DNA of 64,000 nt, taken from Ovis canadensis. Lineage: Eukaryota; Chordata; Mammalia; Artiodactyla; Bovidae. The position numbers and the translations under genes are program-made. Every line of letters begins with the position of its first letter. Within the stretch, counting starts at the first letter, position 1. Below, in pieces: positions 1 through 12,329 of the stretch. The stretch lies in contig NC_091245.1 of the NCBI RefSeq assembly GCF_042477335.2, positions 226,609,501 to 226,673,500 of the forward strand, in the 5' to 3' direction. The notes under the pieces were generated by a model. That model was given only the letters and a program-made list of their open reading frames with translations, did no database searches and had not been told where the DNA came from.

Positions 1-66
1 GATGCATTATAAATCAGAAACTATAACAAGCCTTAATCCTCATAAATACCCTAAGGAACACTGTCA

Positions 67-590
67 TAGTTATGACCAACCTAGATAGCATATTGAAAAG
101 CAGAGATATTACTTTGTCGACTAAGGTCCATCTAGTCAAGGCTATGGTTTTTCCAGTGGTCATGTATGGATGTGAGAGTTGGACTGTGAAGAAGGCTGAG
201 TGCCGAAGAATTGATGCTTTTAACCTGTGGTGTTGGAGAAGACTCTTGAGAGTCCCTTGGACTGCAAGGAGATCCAACCAGTCCATTCTGAAGGAGATCA
301 ACCCTGGGATTTCTTTGGAAGGAATGATGCTAAAGCTGAAGCTCCAGTACTTTGGCCACCTCATGCGAAGAGTTGACTCATTGGAAAAGACTCTGATGCT
401 GGGAGAGATTGGGGGCAGGAGGAGAAGGGGATGACAGTGGATGAGATGGCTAGATGGCATCACTGACTCAATGGATGTGAGTCTGAGTAAACTCTGGAAG
501 TTGGTGATGGACAGGGAGGCCTGGCATGTTGCGATTCATGGGGTCGCAAAGAGTCAGACACGACTGAGCAACTGAACTGAACTGAACTGA
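67..590 (+). mobile_element. BovB LINE, 3' fragment
   Basis: This is a 5'-truncated BovB (RTE clade) that starts just before the segment encoding TNLDSILKSRD and runs to the BovB terminus, which ends in repeats of actga. Residues 1-120 from 72 match the C-terminal part of the BovB reverse transcriptase protein ([27 protein letters not shown] and [16 protein letters not shown] motifs). A TGA stop follows the RRRRG motif near 432. The fragment is about 524 bp, a length shared by several other copies in this window. It is non-functional. Confidence 0.93.
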
Positions 591-1768
591 TAGGTGAACA
601 GATAGATAAGGAAAGATTAAATGAGTTTCCCTAATTCACACAATTAATAAATGATGGAACAAGATTTTTAACATCTGTTTCTTTATTATCTGGTTGATGC
701 CAAGTTTGTGTGTGTGTATTAGTGTGTTTATTTAGCTGTTGGCTCTGTCATTCTGAATATTCATCTTTGTACTCTATCAGCTACAATTTAGCTCACATCA
801 TGAAATCAATTGATGTTTTACAGTCTGGTTCCTAGATTATAGACAGTTCAGTGTATTATAATATTAAATACACATCATAAATGTGTCCATGAATTTAGAT
901 TTTATGATATGAATACAAAGAGGAAGTTTATTTATAAGGAAAATAGGCATTACAAAATTTCCTCCATGTTAAATTTGCAATGGATCTTATACTGTTAAAT
1001 ACATGTATTATATACTCAACACAATTATAATTTTTACACTGCTTTTCTAAATATAATATTGTGACTTTTAAAAAGCTTTGCAGAGATCAGTAAGAGGCCA
1101 TGTCATGGAACATAAAATCACAAGTGAAACTAGCTAGGAAAACTTAACCAGAGTGATTAACCAGAGTATACAGATTTATTTAAGAAGTAGAGATTATGGG
1201 GTTATTCATTTTATTATAAAAATGATAAATGTGAAAATTGTCATGGTGAAGAGTGAAATGCTGTATTCAGTTATTTTATGCTTTTACAATGGGAAAAGAT
1301 AGTCATGTTAAAGCTTAACAAACACAGCAATATTGCAGTTTCTAGCTGTATAGGCTGATGTGCAACACTTAGACATGATTCATTACTGTGTAAAATTAGA
1401 CACTCTTCCAAGATATTATATTCCAATGACTTCAATAAACATTCCTATTATGTCCCTAAGCTTATGTCAGCATTTTATTTTACTTTAAAATTTAATATCT
1501 TTCAAATTTTCAAACTATCAACTTCTAAAAGCTTCCTATGAAGTCATATTGAATTCATATGTATAAAAACACAATCTATATAATATAGCATAATATGAAA
1601 ATATAGCATAATATATTAAAATGTTAAACTATCATTTATTGGATATAAAAAAGTAATAAACATATATAAAATATGTATATATATATGGTATCAGATAACA
1701 TCAATCTATTAAACCAACTACTTGTATATCCCAACTCAATCTTCTTAAAAACCATTTAAAATGCTTAC
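591..1768. other. AT-rich sequence, no recognised feature
   Basis: This is AT-rich sequence with no credible open reading frame, no recognisable young repeat and no splice-flanked coding block that I can see. There is a short TA-rich run near 1670-1690. It may contain very old repeat relics that are below recognition by eye. Confidence 0.6.
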
Positions 1769-2548
1769 TGTTGTAGGCTGAACAGTGTCCCCCATAAAGA
1801 TAACCACTTCCAAATTCCCATAAGCAGTCATATTATCTTACATGGCAAAAGTGACTTTGCAGATATAATTAAGTTAAAGATTTCCTGATAGGAAGATTAT
1901 CCAAGTGGTACAAATGTAATTGCCTATTATTTATGATGGGAGGGTAAAAGAGTAAAAGTCAGACAAAGAGACAAAGAGGTGTGATGATAGAAGAAAAGAG
2001 GAAAAAAGAAGGAGAAAGAGAGGGAATGGAGAGAAAGAGAGAAAGAGGCACAGAGAGATTTGGATTCTCTCCTGGAAGAAGCTATAGCTAAGGAATGCAG
2101 GTGGCCTATAGCAACTGGAAAAGGCAATGAAATTAATTATCTCCCAGAGTCTCTTTGGGAGAAGAAATGGCAACAATTCCAGTATTCTTGCCTGGAGAAT
2201 CCTGTGGACAGAGGAGCTTGGTGGGCTGCTGTCCATAGGGTCACACAGAGTCGGACACGACTGAAGCGACTTAGCATGCATGCATTGGAGAAGTAAATGG
2301 CAACCCACTCCAGTATTCTTGCCTGGGGAATCCCAGGGACAGAGGAGCCTTGTGGGCTGCCATCTATGGGGTCGCATAGAGTCGGACAGGACTGAATCGA
2401 CTTAGCAGTAGCAGCAGCAGCAGAGTCTCTGGAAGGAATTCTGCCAACAATTTGATTTTGACTATCCTCTACAAGAGTAAGATGATAAATTTGTGTCTTT
2501 TTCTACTAAATTTGTAGTAATTGTTTACAGTAGCAATGGGAAATAAAT
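1769..2548 (+). mobile_element. MaLR-like (MLT1-type) solo LTR, split by a SINE
   Basis: The segment 1769-2154 plus 2431-2548 reads as an old mammalian LTR of the ERVL-MaLR type. It begins tgttgtaggctgaa and contains gactttgcagatataatta. It ends with a polyadenylation-region motif (gataaatttgtgtc) and a terminus like tttacagtagcaatggga. No internal retroviral genes are present, so it would be a solo LTR. A Bov-A2 SINE interrupts it at 2155-2420. The family name is from memory of consensus sequences; a related LTR family is possible. Confidence 0.55.
2155..2420 (+). mobile_element. Bov-A2 dimeric SINE
   Basis: Two Bov-A units derived from the BovB tail stand in tandem, joined at gcatgcattggagaag, and end in a (cag)n-type tail. 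The flanking duplication cagagtctct is present at 2145-2154 and again at 2421-2430. This shows that the SINE inserted into the LTR. Confidence 0.9.
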
Positions 2549-2622
2549 AAAGTTATTGTCTATTTAAAGATACTTTTTACAAATGTCTAAGAAGTAATGT
2601 AACGTGTTCAATGAATCACAAT

Positions 2623-2826
2623 TGTTGTTTAGTCACTAAGTTCTGTCAGTCTCTTTTGCAACCCATGGACTATAGCATACCACGTTCTTCTGTCCATGGG
2701 GTTTTCCAGGCAAGGATATTAGAGTAGGTTGCCATGCCCTCCTCCAGGGGATCTTCCTGATCCAGTGATCAAATCTACTTCTGCATTGGCAAGCAGATTC
2801 TTTACCACTGAGACATGTGAGAAGCC
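2623..2826 (-). mobile_element. Bov-tA SINE (old, diverged)
   Basis: Read on the minus strand it has the tRNA-Glu-like head (the reverse of ctttaccactgagaca) followed by the BovB-derived tail containing the reverse of catggactatagcataccac. Many substitutions indicate an older copy. Confidence 0.8.
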
Positions 2827-3022
2827 TAAATTACAATTAATACATAGTAATGTAGTATTGAAACCTGTGTCTGACATTCCCTGAAGCCTCTTTTCATGAA
2901 CTCATAATTTTTCAGTATAATATTTGTTTTGTAAGAACTGGGTTTTAGAACATACTAAAAAGAAAAGGTTCAATAGGAAAGACCATGTTTCATTCATTGT
3001 GACTTATCGCAATAATAAAAGT

Positions 3023-3223
3023 GTAGTGAAGTGAGTGAAAGTCACTCGGTCACATTTGACTCTTTGAAAGCCTATAGTCTGTAGCCTGCCAGGCTCCTCT
3101 GTCCATGGTATTATTCAGGCAAGAACACTGGAGTGTGTAGCTATTGCTTTATTCAGGAGATTTTCCCAACCCAGGAATCGAACTGGTGCCTTCTGCATTA
3201 CAGGCAGATTCTTTACCATAGAA
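3023..3223 (-). mobile_element. Bov-tA SINE (diverged)
   Basis: It carries the diagnostic ctctgtccatgg and ggcaagaacactggagtg blocks, then a degraded tRNA-like head (cattacaggcagattcttt), all in antisense orientation. Confidence 0.82.
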
Positions 3224-3608
3224 CTTATATAATGAAATAAATGTTAATTTTAGCTATTTAAATGCCATTAGAAAACATCAAATGAAATTAAATATTATTT
3301 ATGCTAAAATTGCATACAATATAAAATTACACCATAGCATAAATTTGCAGCCAATTATGAATATAGATTAATGTACTTATATGAGATGTACATATGCCTG
3401 AATGAAACCTAGAGCTAATTCTTTTCAGAAAGAACATATAGGAATTTAGCAAATTTAAAATATTTTTATGTAAATATCTCTACAAAGTTATTTTACTTGG
3501 GTTCAGGAACATTAGACTTAAATCATTTTGAAAAGTTCACATCTTGAAAATATAAATCTTGAATTACAGTTGCATCTGTATTCATATACGGTAAGGGTTC
3601 TGACAGTT

Positions 3609-3936
3609 CTGTGCTGTGCTTAGTCACTCAGTTGTGTCCAACTCTTTGCATCCCTGTGGACTGTAGCCCACCAAGCTCCTCTGTTTATGGGGATTCTCCA
3701 GACAAGAATACTGGAGTGGGTTGCTATGCTCTCCTCCTGGAGATCTTCCCAACCCAGGGAATGAACCCAGGTCTCCCACATTGCAGGTGGATTCTTTACC
3801 ATATGAGTCACCAGGAAAGCCTAAGAATACTGGAGTGGGTAGCCTATCCCTTCTTCAAGGGAACTTCCTAACCCAAGAATCAAACTGGGGTCTCCTGCAT
3901 GGTAGGTGGATTCTTTACCACCTGAGCTACCCAGGA
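3609..3936 (-). mobile_element. Bov-tA SINE plus an extra partial unit
   Basis: A complete antisense Bov-tA occupies 3609-3822. It is followed directly by a second tRNA-head-plus-partial-body unit at 3823-3936, beginning taagaatactggagtggg and ending ttaccacctgagctaccc. The arrangement is one and a half units in the same orientation. Confidence 0.85.
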
Positions 3937-4027
3937 ATCTCTGACAATTCTAGGAAAATGAAATAAAGTTAAGTAAAGTTTGGTTATAAGATGAACAAGA
4001 ATTAAGGTTTAGGCAATAGTCCTTAAG

Positions 4028-4058
4028 GTCGCAAAAAGTTGGACACAACTGAGCACAG
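4028..4058 (+). repeat. Short Bov-A 3'-end relic
   Basis: A stretch of about 31 bp (tcgcaaaaagttggacacaa and the following gagc) matches the common 3' end of BovB, Bov-tA and Bov-A. No body is visible upstream, so it is a tiny truncated copy or a remnant. Confidence 0.5.
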
Positions 4059-5259
4059 GTCATGGTAAGAATGATTCTTGATTATGCATAAGCCTAATAA
4101 CATCTTAAAAGTATAGAAAAATGTTTTAGGAAAACAGGTTTTAGCTCAAGAATGACTAATATTTCTAGCCTTGGGGACAAAGCTAATGTCTGAGTTAAAG
4201 AGACAGATTGTAAGTGCAGTTGTCAACACAATCACCCATCTGGACTTGGGTTATTTTTTTCTTGTTTTTCAGTTTTTCTAGTAAAAAAAAAAATCTCTCT
4301 TTGTTTAACAAAATATAAAAGTAACATGCAATTAACATGAATATGCCTCCAGATTATTTTTTTGGCCTTAAAATTGTGTCTGACATTTAAGCATATCACC
4401 TAATTAGTCTCTGTGTACATTCATCAACATGTGAAGCAGATTGCAAAGATTTTATATTCCTGATAACAAAATTTTAATTTGCTTAAAGTAAATATTTTTT
4501 TGGCATACAATTTCTATAAAATATGTGAGTAAGTGAGTTAAAGGTACCTACATTTGTAAAAGAGTAAATTAATGTGGCAGAGCTATCTTGAAGACACAGA
4601 GTCTTAGATTTTAAAAAAAAGTTATATCTTAGGCCCAAATATAAATAGTTTGTGAAAGGTGGTTTGATTTATCAATGTATTGTGCTTACTTTACATCAAC
4701 TCTGTATTTAGTCTCATGTTTTACATAGTAGTATGCAACACACCCATACATACACACAAGATTTAAATGCAGAAACCTCTCCATAATGAAGTTTTGTGAT
4801 ATCGTACACATATGATAGTGTAAAATGGAAAATCTCACTCTTCTATGATGTTTATCAATTGAAAGGACTATAATTGAAAATTAGGCAGATTTTTAGTCAT
4901 TTTTGTTTGAGATCAATAAAGTGGGGACTTGGAAGCTATGAAAAGGAACATGAAGTGGAAAACTGAGTGAGACAAGAAATTTTTATAGGTTAGCTCTCAG
5001 GGAATGAAGAAAAAATTGATGTATAATAAATAAAAGGTTTAAAACTCTCTACTGTTAGGGTTTGAAACTGAGGTGGAAGAGTCCAGTGAGACATTCTAAG
5101 AACTAGTTTCTAATATGGGTGAAATTAATGCCATTTGATTCTGTGCTTGGTGGGGAGAGTAAGAAGTATATATCCAGCAATGTACACGGACTGAACCCTA
5201 AAGTTATACCTTTAAAAAATATTTAAAAAACTATCCATCCCAAGATTAAATGCAGAATT
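4059..5259. other. No recognised feature
   Basis: This is AT-rich sequence with A and T runs and no supported gene. The last part (after about 5090) may belong to the L1M 3' UTR that is clear from 5260 onward, but I cannot confirm that by eye. Confidence 0.5.
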
Positions 5260-6816
5260 AAAAAAAAGAATCGAACTATTGTATGAAAAATTTTTCACTG
5301 AAAAGGATGGAAAAACAAGGTGTTGACCTCAGTAATTCTGTAAGTGAATAAAGTCTGTAAGGCTAAAGGCAAAAGAAAATATATTCTGTATTCTAGTTGA
5401 TGATGTTGTTTCCCACAAGAGTGCAATTTAAATATTCTGAAATAACTATACACATCTACTGGAATTGAACAATAATATAAGTAGGTGCAGATGGCAGGTG
5501 CCAGGTTGCTCCTTATTAAAGTGGGGAGTTACAGAGCAGTAAGAGGAAGAGATTAGAAAGATACACGTGACTATGGCTTAGAGTTGGAGATATCAGAATG
5601 TTTACTACAATATGAATATAGCTGATAACATATATGGATATTTATAGATATGTAAATATGCATGGATTAGTATATACAAATGTATTTTGCTTTGTAATCT
5701 CAGAGAGCCTAGAAGCATAGTATCAAATTGCCACACATAGCACCCAAACTTTCCCACTTTCCCAATAAAACGAATCAGGGCTCCTTGGTAAATGGCTGAT
5801 TCCAAGTTTGGGCAAGATATATACAATAAGTCTGGAGCATCTTGCAATGCAGGAAAATCAATCTATTATACAGTAACAACAGCAAATCAAAGCAACAAAC
5901 CCAAAGCACCTAAAGCCAAAACCAAATATAAATCTTCATAATGTGGAGATATAAGAAAAGAACACAAGCGTCAACTGAAAAACTCCCAATGAGAGCAACA
6001 AAATAAAGTATTGTTGGATTATAATTCAAAATAAATTCCCATTAGCCCATATTTATATGAATATGAACAGATTTTGATTAAATGAAAAATGGGAGAAATT
6101 AGAAAAAAATAACTGTGCAGAAGAATTACAAAGAATTACAGATGATTTACCCTCAAGGATGTGGAACCTAACTCCCCACCCTTCAAGTGAGGGCTGCACA
6201 TGGTAACACCTTTTGAAGAGTTCAGTATGGAAAGAGTGAACAAAAAGAGTAACTTTATATTATTGAAACTGAACAAATATCACCTTGGCCAGGTGATCAA
6301 GGTTAACATCAGCAGTAATAAGTAAGTCATTTTGATAATATATACCCTGAAAATGACAAGATGTGGGATGCACTTAACCTCTGTGGTTTTCCTGTTAAAA
6401 ACACAAAAAGTCAGTCTAATCATTAGAAAAGCATCAGACAAATCTCACTTGAGGGGCATTCTGCAAAATATTTGAAAAGTACACCTCAAAATTGTCATGG
6501 TCATCAATAACAAGGCATTTCTGAGAAATTTTCAAAGCCAGGAAAAGCCTAAGGAGGCATGCAGACTAAATATGTGGTATCCAGAATGAAATGCCGAAAA
6601 ATGATTAAAAAAAAAAAAAAAGCTAAAGAGAGTTTAATAAAGTTTGAATTTTGATTAAGCATAATGTATCAGTATTGGTTATTCATTGTGAGAAATATAT
6701 CTTATTACTGTATGATGTTAAAAATGTAGGGAAACTGGGTCTAGGATATGAGAGAACTTTCTGTACTAAGTTTACAATTTTCCTATAAATACAAAACTAT
6801 TCAAAATGAAAAAAGT
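5260..6816 (+). mobile_element. Ancient L1M 3' UTR
   Basis: The text follows the remembered 3' UTR of old mammalian L1M elements. In order it contains gttgacctcagtaattctgt, caggttgctccttattaaag, ccaggtgatcaaggttaaca, gcatcagacaaatctc, cctaaggaggcatgcagac and finally gggaaactgggtctagg with an A-rich end near 6816. It is non-coding and heavily diverged. The 5' half is less certain than the part after 5930. Confidence 0.72.
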
Positions 6817-6965
6817 TTACGTTGATTAGAGACAGGTGGAGATATAAAAGAATGGTACAGATGTTTTGCAATATATGTATTATGTCTGAGAACCATTTAT
6901 TGGGCAAAGCAACTCTAGCTATCTACCTTGTTACCTTTTATACCATCTCTATATTGTGCATGAAT

Positions 6966-6992
6966 ACACACACACACACACACACACACACG
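6966..6992 (+). repeat. (AC)n microsatellite
   Basis: A run of about 13 perfect AC dinucleotides is followed by gtgtac. No function is inferred. Confidence 0.95.
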
Positions 6993-7873
6993 TGTACATC
7001 CGTTTCCTTTGTAAAAAATGTTTTACTCTAAAATATTCATGACCCCAGTCACTTGAAATTGAAGTGCTTTGTGAGCCAGGTGATTTTTTTGTATAGCTCT
7101 CTGTACTAATTTTTAAACTAAATCTATAACTGTTTTACCACTAGAATGATGACTATTTTATTTTCTTTTACTTTCAGAACGATTCTAGGAAGAGATAAAG
7201 GAGAATTGTGAGCATTATATTCTGTAAAGTTAAATATATTACACAATGGGAACATGTTCTGAAACTTGTATATGTAACAACAAAGAAGCAAAAGCTGAGT
7301 TTAGGTAAAATTGAGGGCTTGGTGGGGCATGTCATACATAGGAAGGGATGAGAACAACAAGGGATTGCAGTAGACTCTGTCAAGTAAGAGATAAGTTTAT
7401 ATATGAAACAATACGGCAGTCATGGAAATTTCTTGTTATTGATATCAAATAGTCTTCTGTTTATAATGCTCAAGTGGATTGAGAGCATGTTACAAGCTTC
7501 TAGCAAAGAATCATAGTAAGTACCTACTTGTGCTTGTAAAAGAAGAAAGGTCCTTGTAGCCGGTGATATTTTTTCCATCTGTCTGATTAGACAATTCAAA
7601 ATCCATGAACAATGTAGAGACTATCTCAGGCAGATGTAACCTCACAATATATTTTTAAAGCATGTAGAACCCACTGAGTGGGTTCTCACTCACATTTTTT
7701 ATTGTCAAAAAATTCATATCAAAGATGACCAGGTAGGCCATACAGTAGAATACTAATCAGTATATTTTGGCCAAGCAAATAACTATTTATTTCCCTAAAG
7801 AAAAAAGTCCTCTTAATCTTCCTATCAATTTAAATTTCTTTTCCAAAAACCTGATTTTTCCAGTTTAGAGTAC
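6993..7873. other. No recognised feature
   Basis: This is unassigned AT-rich sequence. Open frames are short and lack any family resemblance. Confidence 0.6.
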
Positions 7874-8091
7874 GCATGTGTGCTTAGTCACTCAGTCATG
7901 TTCATCTCTTTGTGACTCTTACAGACCCTTGAGCTGTAGCCCACCAGACTCCTCTGTCTATGGAATTTTCCAGGCAAGAAAACTGGATGGGTTGCCATTT
8001 CCTCCTCCAGGGAATCTTCCCAACTCAGGAATTGAAATTGAGCCTCTTGTGTTTCCTGTATTACAGGTCGATTCTTTACCCACAGAGCCAT
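7874..8091 (-). mobile_element. Bov-tA SINE
   Basis: This is a full-length antisense copy. The BovB-derived tail is at the left (gtgtgcttagtcactcagtc), the central ctcctctgtctatggaat is present, and a degenerate tRNA head (ttacaggtcgattctttacc) is at the right. Confidence 0.88.
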
Positions 8092-8753
8092 TTGTATTTT
8101 AAAACCATTTTAACATAACCCAATGGTAATAAGGGGATAGCTAAATTCAAACAGCCATAAATGGAAGTTTTTCTCTGTATTTTAAGATTTTGACTATTTA
8201 ATCTTATTTTTATTTCTGCCAAACAAGTTCATGACCTCACATTAATAAGTAGTAAATAGGCATGGGACTAATTTTGACAGAGGGACATTTTTATTTCAGT
8301 AATTAAAGTCATTTAAAAGTTTTAATTAGAAAGTACACTTTACGACCAGTAACAGAGAAAGGAAAATGTCACTTCAAGAGAGATTCTTTTCTACAGTGTC
8401 CCTACTGTGTCAGAAAATTACAGTATGCCCATCTTTTAATTTGGCTCAGTAATAATGGATTTCCACCTACACATATAATGTTTTCTCTACTTTTTTAAAA
8501 GCTTGATGCTTCACTGGAAATATGTGATATGCTGCTATGATAGTGTTTTGCTATAAAATAGTATTAAATTGGTATAGAGAAGCCCAGGAAATGTTAGAAC
8601 AGGAGGAGGCCAGGAAACTGTCTACAGTTCTATTGTAGTTAAGGTAGAGTCACAGTTGCATGGTGTCAGAGTTTGTCTTTTAACTGCAGAGCTGCCTAAT
8701 TACCTTTTGAGGTCTGTTTACTCTTGTCTTCCTTACTGTCTGGGTAATTTCAG
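8092..8753. other. No recognised feature
   Basis: Unassigned sequence without a supported gene or a young repeat. Confidence 0.55.
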
Positions 8754-9044
8754 TGCACTTCAGTTCAGTCACTCAGTCATGTCCGACTTTTTGTGACCCC
8801 ATGAAGTGCAGCACGTCAGGCCTCCCTGTCCATCACCAACTCCCGGAGTTCACTCAGACTCATGTCCATCAAGTCTGTGATGCCATCCAGCCGTCTCACC
8901 CTCTGTCGTCCCCTTTCCCTCTTGCCCCCAATCCCTCCCAGCATCAGTCTTTTCCAATGAGTCAATTCTTCGCATGAGGTGGCCAAAGTACTGGAGTTTC
9001 AGCTTTAGCATCATTCCTTCCAAAGAACACCCAGGACTGATCTC
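8754..9044 (-). mobile_element. BovB 3' end fragment
   Basis: This is the antisense terminal 290 bp of BovB. The terminal cagttcagtcactcag block is at the left and the reverse of the [18 protein letters not shown] coding segment is at the right. The ISPGCSLEGM part lies next to the truncation point. Confidence 0.92.
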
Positions 9045-9284
9045 CAGTTTTGTGTTAACTACTTGGAGAAGCACATTGCTTTTTTCCCCACATCTGCCTT
9101 TCCTTGAATTTCAGATTCTTAGTTATTCTTTGCAGCATCTTAAAAAAAAATCATGCATGGTAAATTATTTATGTATTGAAAAGCAGAGAGTGATGAAGTG
9201 GGTGAGAGAAAACCAAGAAATGTGAAAAATGTTCTTATCTCTTGAGGAGTCAAAAATTGTGAAAATTTGAGATGGTATTCTTAA

Positions 9285-9503
9285 TAGTGGGCTTCCCAGG
9301 TGGTGTACTGGTAAAGAATCCACCTACCAGTGCAGGAAACACAAGAGATGCAGGTTCTGTCCCTATCTGGGAAGATCCTCTGGAGCAGAAAATGGCAACC
9401 CACTCCAGTATTCTTGCTTGGAAAATTCCATGGACAGAAGAGCCTGGTGGGTTACAGTCTATGTGGCCGCAGAGTCAGACACGACTGAGTGACAACTGTC
9501 AAT
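9285..9503 (+). mobile_element. Bov-tA SINE
   Basis: The sense copy starts with the tRNA-Glu-like head (ggcttcccaggtggtgtact), then caacccactccagtattctt and gcagagtcagacacgactga. A candidate duplication ttcttaa lies at 9278-9284 and 9504-9510. Confidence 0.88.
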
Positions 9504-9589
9504 TTCTTAAATCCTCCCTTCTTGCACCCCCCAACTTTTCTTCTGTTTATTCACAACACAGCTCTCAAGGGCAAGCCATTCAAAGTAGA

Positions 9590-10160
9590 GTCCAGATTTT
9601 CTCAACCCTTTTCTCAAAATCTTGCAGTGGCTTCCCCTTTTACTCAGAGTAAAAGTTAAAGTTGTCACAATTCCCTAAAAGATGCTACCTGATCTAGTTA
9701 CCTTTTATCCTCTCTCCTGTGTCATCTACTATTTTGCATCTCATTCATTCCTCTAAGTCACATGGGTCTTTCATTTTTTTTTTTTTAATGCCAGTGCTCT
9801 TTACTGACAATGCTCACTGTATTTATTCCATCAGCCTGCATCATTTCCTTTCAGATATCTAAGTAGCTAACTGTCTTGCCACTTTGAAGCCTTTGCTTAA
9901 ATCTCACTTTCTTAGTAAAATGTATCCTCACTGCTATTTAATATTGCTACCACCAGTCACCCTGACAGGGCTGCCAAATCCTCTTTTCTGTTTTCCTCTG
10001 TTCATATTTCCTTTCAGTGCTTATTCTTTACTATTTTTCACTCTGATAAAATGTAACTCCATAAAGGAGGGATCTTTGCTTTGCTTACTGTTGTATTCCA
10101 AGCAGCCAGAGAGTATCTGTTTAGATTTAGACATTCAACAAATATTTCTTGAGTGAGCAT
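9590..10160 (+). mobile_element. LINE L2, 3' end
   Basis: The region follows the L2 3' end: cttgcagtggcttccccttt, tttgcttaaatctcactttc and the terminal signature acattcaacaaatatttctt. L2 is an ancient mammalian LINE, and this copy is strongly diverged and non-coding. A T-rich run at 9775-9787 sits inside it. Confidence 0.7.
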
Positions 10161-11050
10161 TATGCCTATACATGATGTGCATCTGTAAGAGCCAGTGTTT
10201 TAACCAAAGTGGTATTCGATAAAATGTGGTTGTCTCATGGTACCAGGCTAGTAGAATTCTGTAGTTGGCTTGTGATGGTATTTCCAAAAACTATATTATT
10301 AGCATGAAATATTCATTTTACACCAAATAAATATTCAGTTTCAGGGACAAAGGGAGGAAAATGTGTTTTAATTTTTTCAATATTGGTATAAACTCAGTCT
10401 CATATTTTATAAACCTGTGTTTAACCTTCTAAGATGTATTTGTAGAACTATAATAACTAGGAAGTTATAATCCCCAAATATCTAAAAAGAATAATATCAA
10501 AAAAGTACATACAATTCATTTTTTGTTATTCCGTTCTAAAAGGATATTCAATGAATTTTCCCTTTATCCATGTAATTTGCCTTATTACCTTTTCTCTACC
10601 TGTTTTTTAATACTACGTACTTAGTGACTTTATTATAAACTGCTTTATCCTCAGATAAAATCTCTTTGAATCAAGCTGTTTCAAAATTAGAAATATGGTC
10701 TCACAGTTTAAGCTAATTTAAAACTTGGTTTAATGTTGTAGATATCTTTAATATTCTTAAAAAAAATTAATTTTAAGTGACTGCTTTCATATTTGATTAG
10801 CCTTTTATTTTCTCTAAAACATTGAGAATGTTTGAATATGTATTAAGTATAAAGGGGAGATATTAGTTGAGGCTAATATTATACATAATTTTTCAAATTT
10901 AAACTACTTTATAACATGCATATTTAATGGAAAACATATTGATTTCAAATGCCTTAAAAATTATAAATATTTTTCCTTCCCATCATAAAATCTTATTGAA
11001 AAATATGATGGTGTCTTTACTTCCTCCTACTCTGAAAGACTAAATTTATG
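10161..11050. other. No recognised feature
   Basis: AT-rich sequence with no gene or repeat that I can support. Confidence 0.55.
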
Positions 11051-11258
11051 GTGCTGTGTTGTGTTTAGCTGCTCAGTCATGTCCAACTCTTTGTGACCCC
11101 ATGGACTGTAGCCTTCCAGGCTCCTCTGTCCATGGGGATTCTCCAGGCAAGAATACTGGATTGCATTGCCATGCCCTGCTTCAGAGAATCTTCCCAACCC
11201 AGGGATCGAACCCAGGTCTCCCACACTGCAGTTGGATTCTTTACCGTCTGAGCCATAA
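11051..11258 (-). mobile_element. Bov-tA SINE
   Basis: A well-preserved antisense copy with ctcctctgtccatgggga, ggcaagaatactgga, and a tRNA-like head including cagggatcgaacccaggt, the reverse of an intact-looking pol III B box. It is paired with an opposite-orientation copy at 11326. Confidence 0.92.
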
Positions 11259-11325
11259 TGGGCCATGTTTGAAAAGAGGAATTGTTATCTGCTAGGGTGT
11301 ACATGGCTCAGCTTTAAAGGCTCAA

Positions 11326-11511
11326 CTTTTAGTCTCATCTGGTAAAGAATCCGCCTGCAGTGTGGGAGACCTGGGTTTGATCCTTAGGTCAGGAAGATGC
11401 TCTGGAGAAGGAAAGGCTACCCACTCCAGTATTCTGGCCTGGAAAGTTCCATGGACTGTACAGTCCATGGGGTCACAAAGAGTCAGACATGACTGAGCCA
11501 CTTTCACTCAG
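11326..11511 (+). mobile_element. Bov-tA SINE
   Basis: The sense copy contains ggtaaagaatccgcctgc, gacctgggtttgatccttag and gtcacaaagagtcagacatg. The first bases of the tRNA-like head are degraded. Confidence 0.88.
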
Positions 11512-11635
11512 GGGGTACAAGAAAAGGTGGTTAAAAGTATGTATTATAATCAGAAAAGAAGTGTAAATGAGAAACCAAACAGAGATACTCATAGTCCCCC
11601 CTGCCTGCCTTTTCTGATCTCATAAGTTACAAAGA

Positions 11636-11742
11636 TTGGGAACACGTGTACACCCGTGGTGGATTCATGTTGATGTATGGCAAAACCAAAACAATATTGT
11701 AAAGTAATTAGCCTCCAATTAAAATAAATACATTTAAAAAAA
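11636..11742 (+). mobile_element. Ruminant L1, 3' terminal fragment
   Basis: The bovid L1 terminus is recognisable from gtgtacacccgtggtggatt through gtaattagcctccaattaaa to an A-rich tail. Only the last 107 bp are present, so this is a heavily 5'-truncated insertion. Confidence 0.88.
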
Positions 11743-12329
11743 GAAAAATTTTACAGGTAAGGGGGACAGAAAAAATAAAGAAATAGATGAAAAAAATGTA
11801 TCAACAACCTCTTCAACCAAAGCTTTCTATTCTCATTGGTGATAGGCTGCTTGTATTTCTTTACGTAGGATCCTACTTTTAATTCAAGTGTACTTTTTAA
11901 TGAAATTCTCCTTTTTACTGTTAATATTAGTCATTAACACAATCAGTTTTCTATAAATATGACCACACTTCTTACATTGTTGCTTGAGGATAAATATTTT
12001 GAAGCAACTATTTTTAGAAAAGAATCCACACATTTTATTCTTCATGCAGAATATCACATGCACCCTAGAAAACACTCATTAATTTATAATTCTATGAATA
12101 GTATATTAAATGGCTTGGATCCTCAGAAGTAGATTACATATTTTTTCACTTTTTATTTTCAATTTTTATCACGTGACTAATCTGATCTTATTAAAAATTT
12201 CAGTAAGTTGCATCTATTGAAATACACATGCACACATACACAAAAATCCATGAAACAGCCACAGGTTAAATACAGAATATTTTTAGGACCTTTGAATGCT
12301 CTTTTTTTGCTCCTTGCTATTAATTCTTT

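Noticed and set aside
1931..2377. A 148-codon minus-strand open frame
   Set aside because: It covers antisense Bov-A2 and purine/pyrimidine-rich LTR sequence. The start falls in the SINE and there is no conserved domain.
2401..2420. (CAG)n repeat as a possible expansion locus
   Set aside because: It is the normal tail of a Bov-A2 SINE, repeated at other Bov-A2 copies.
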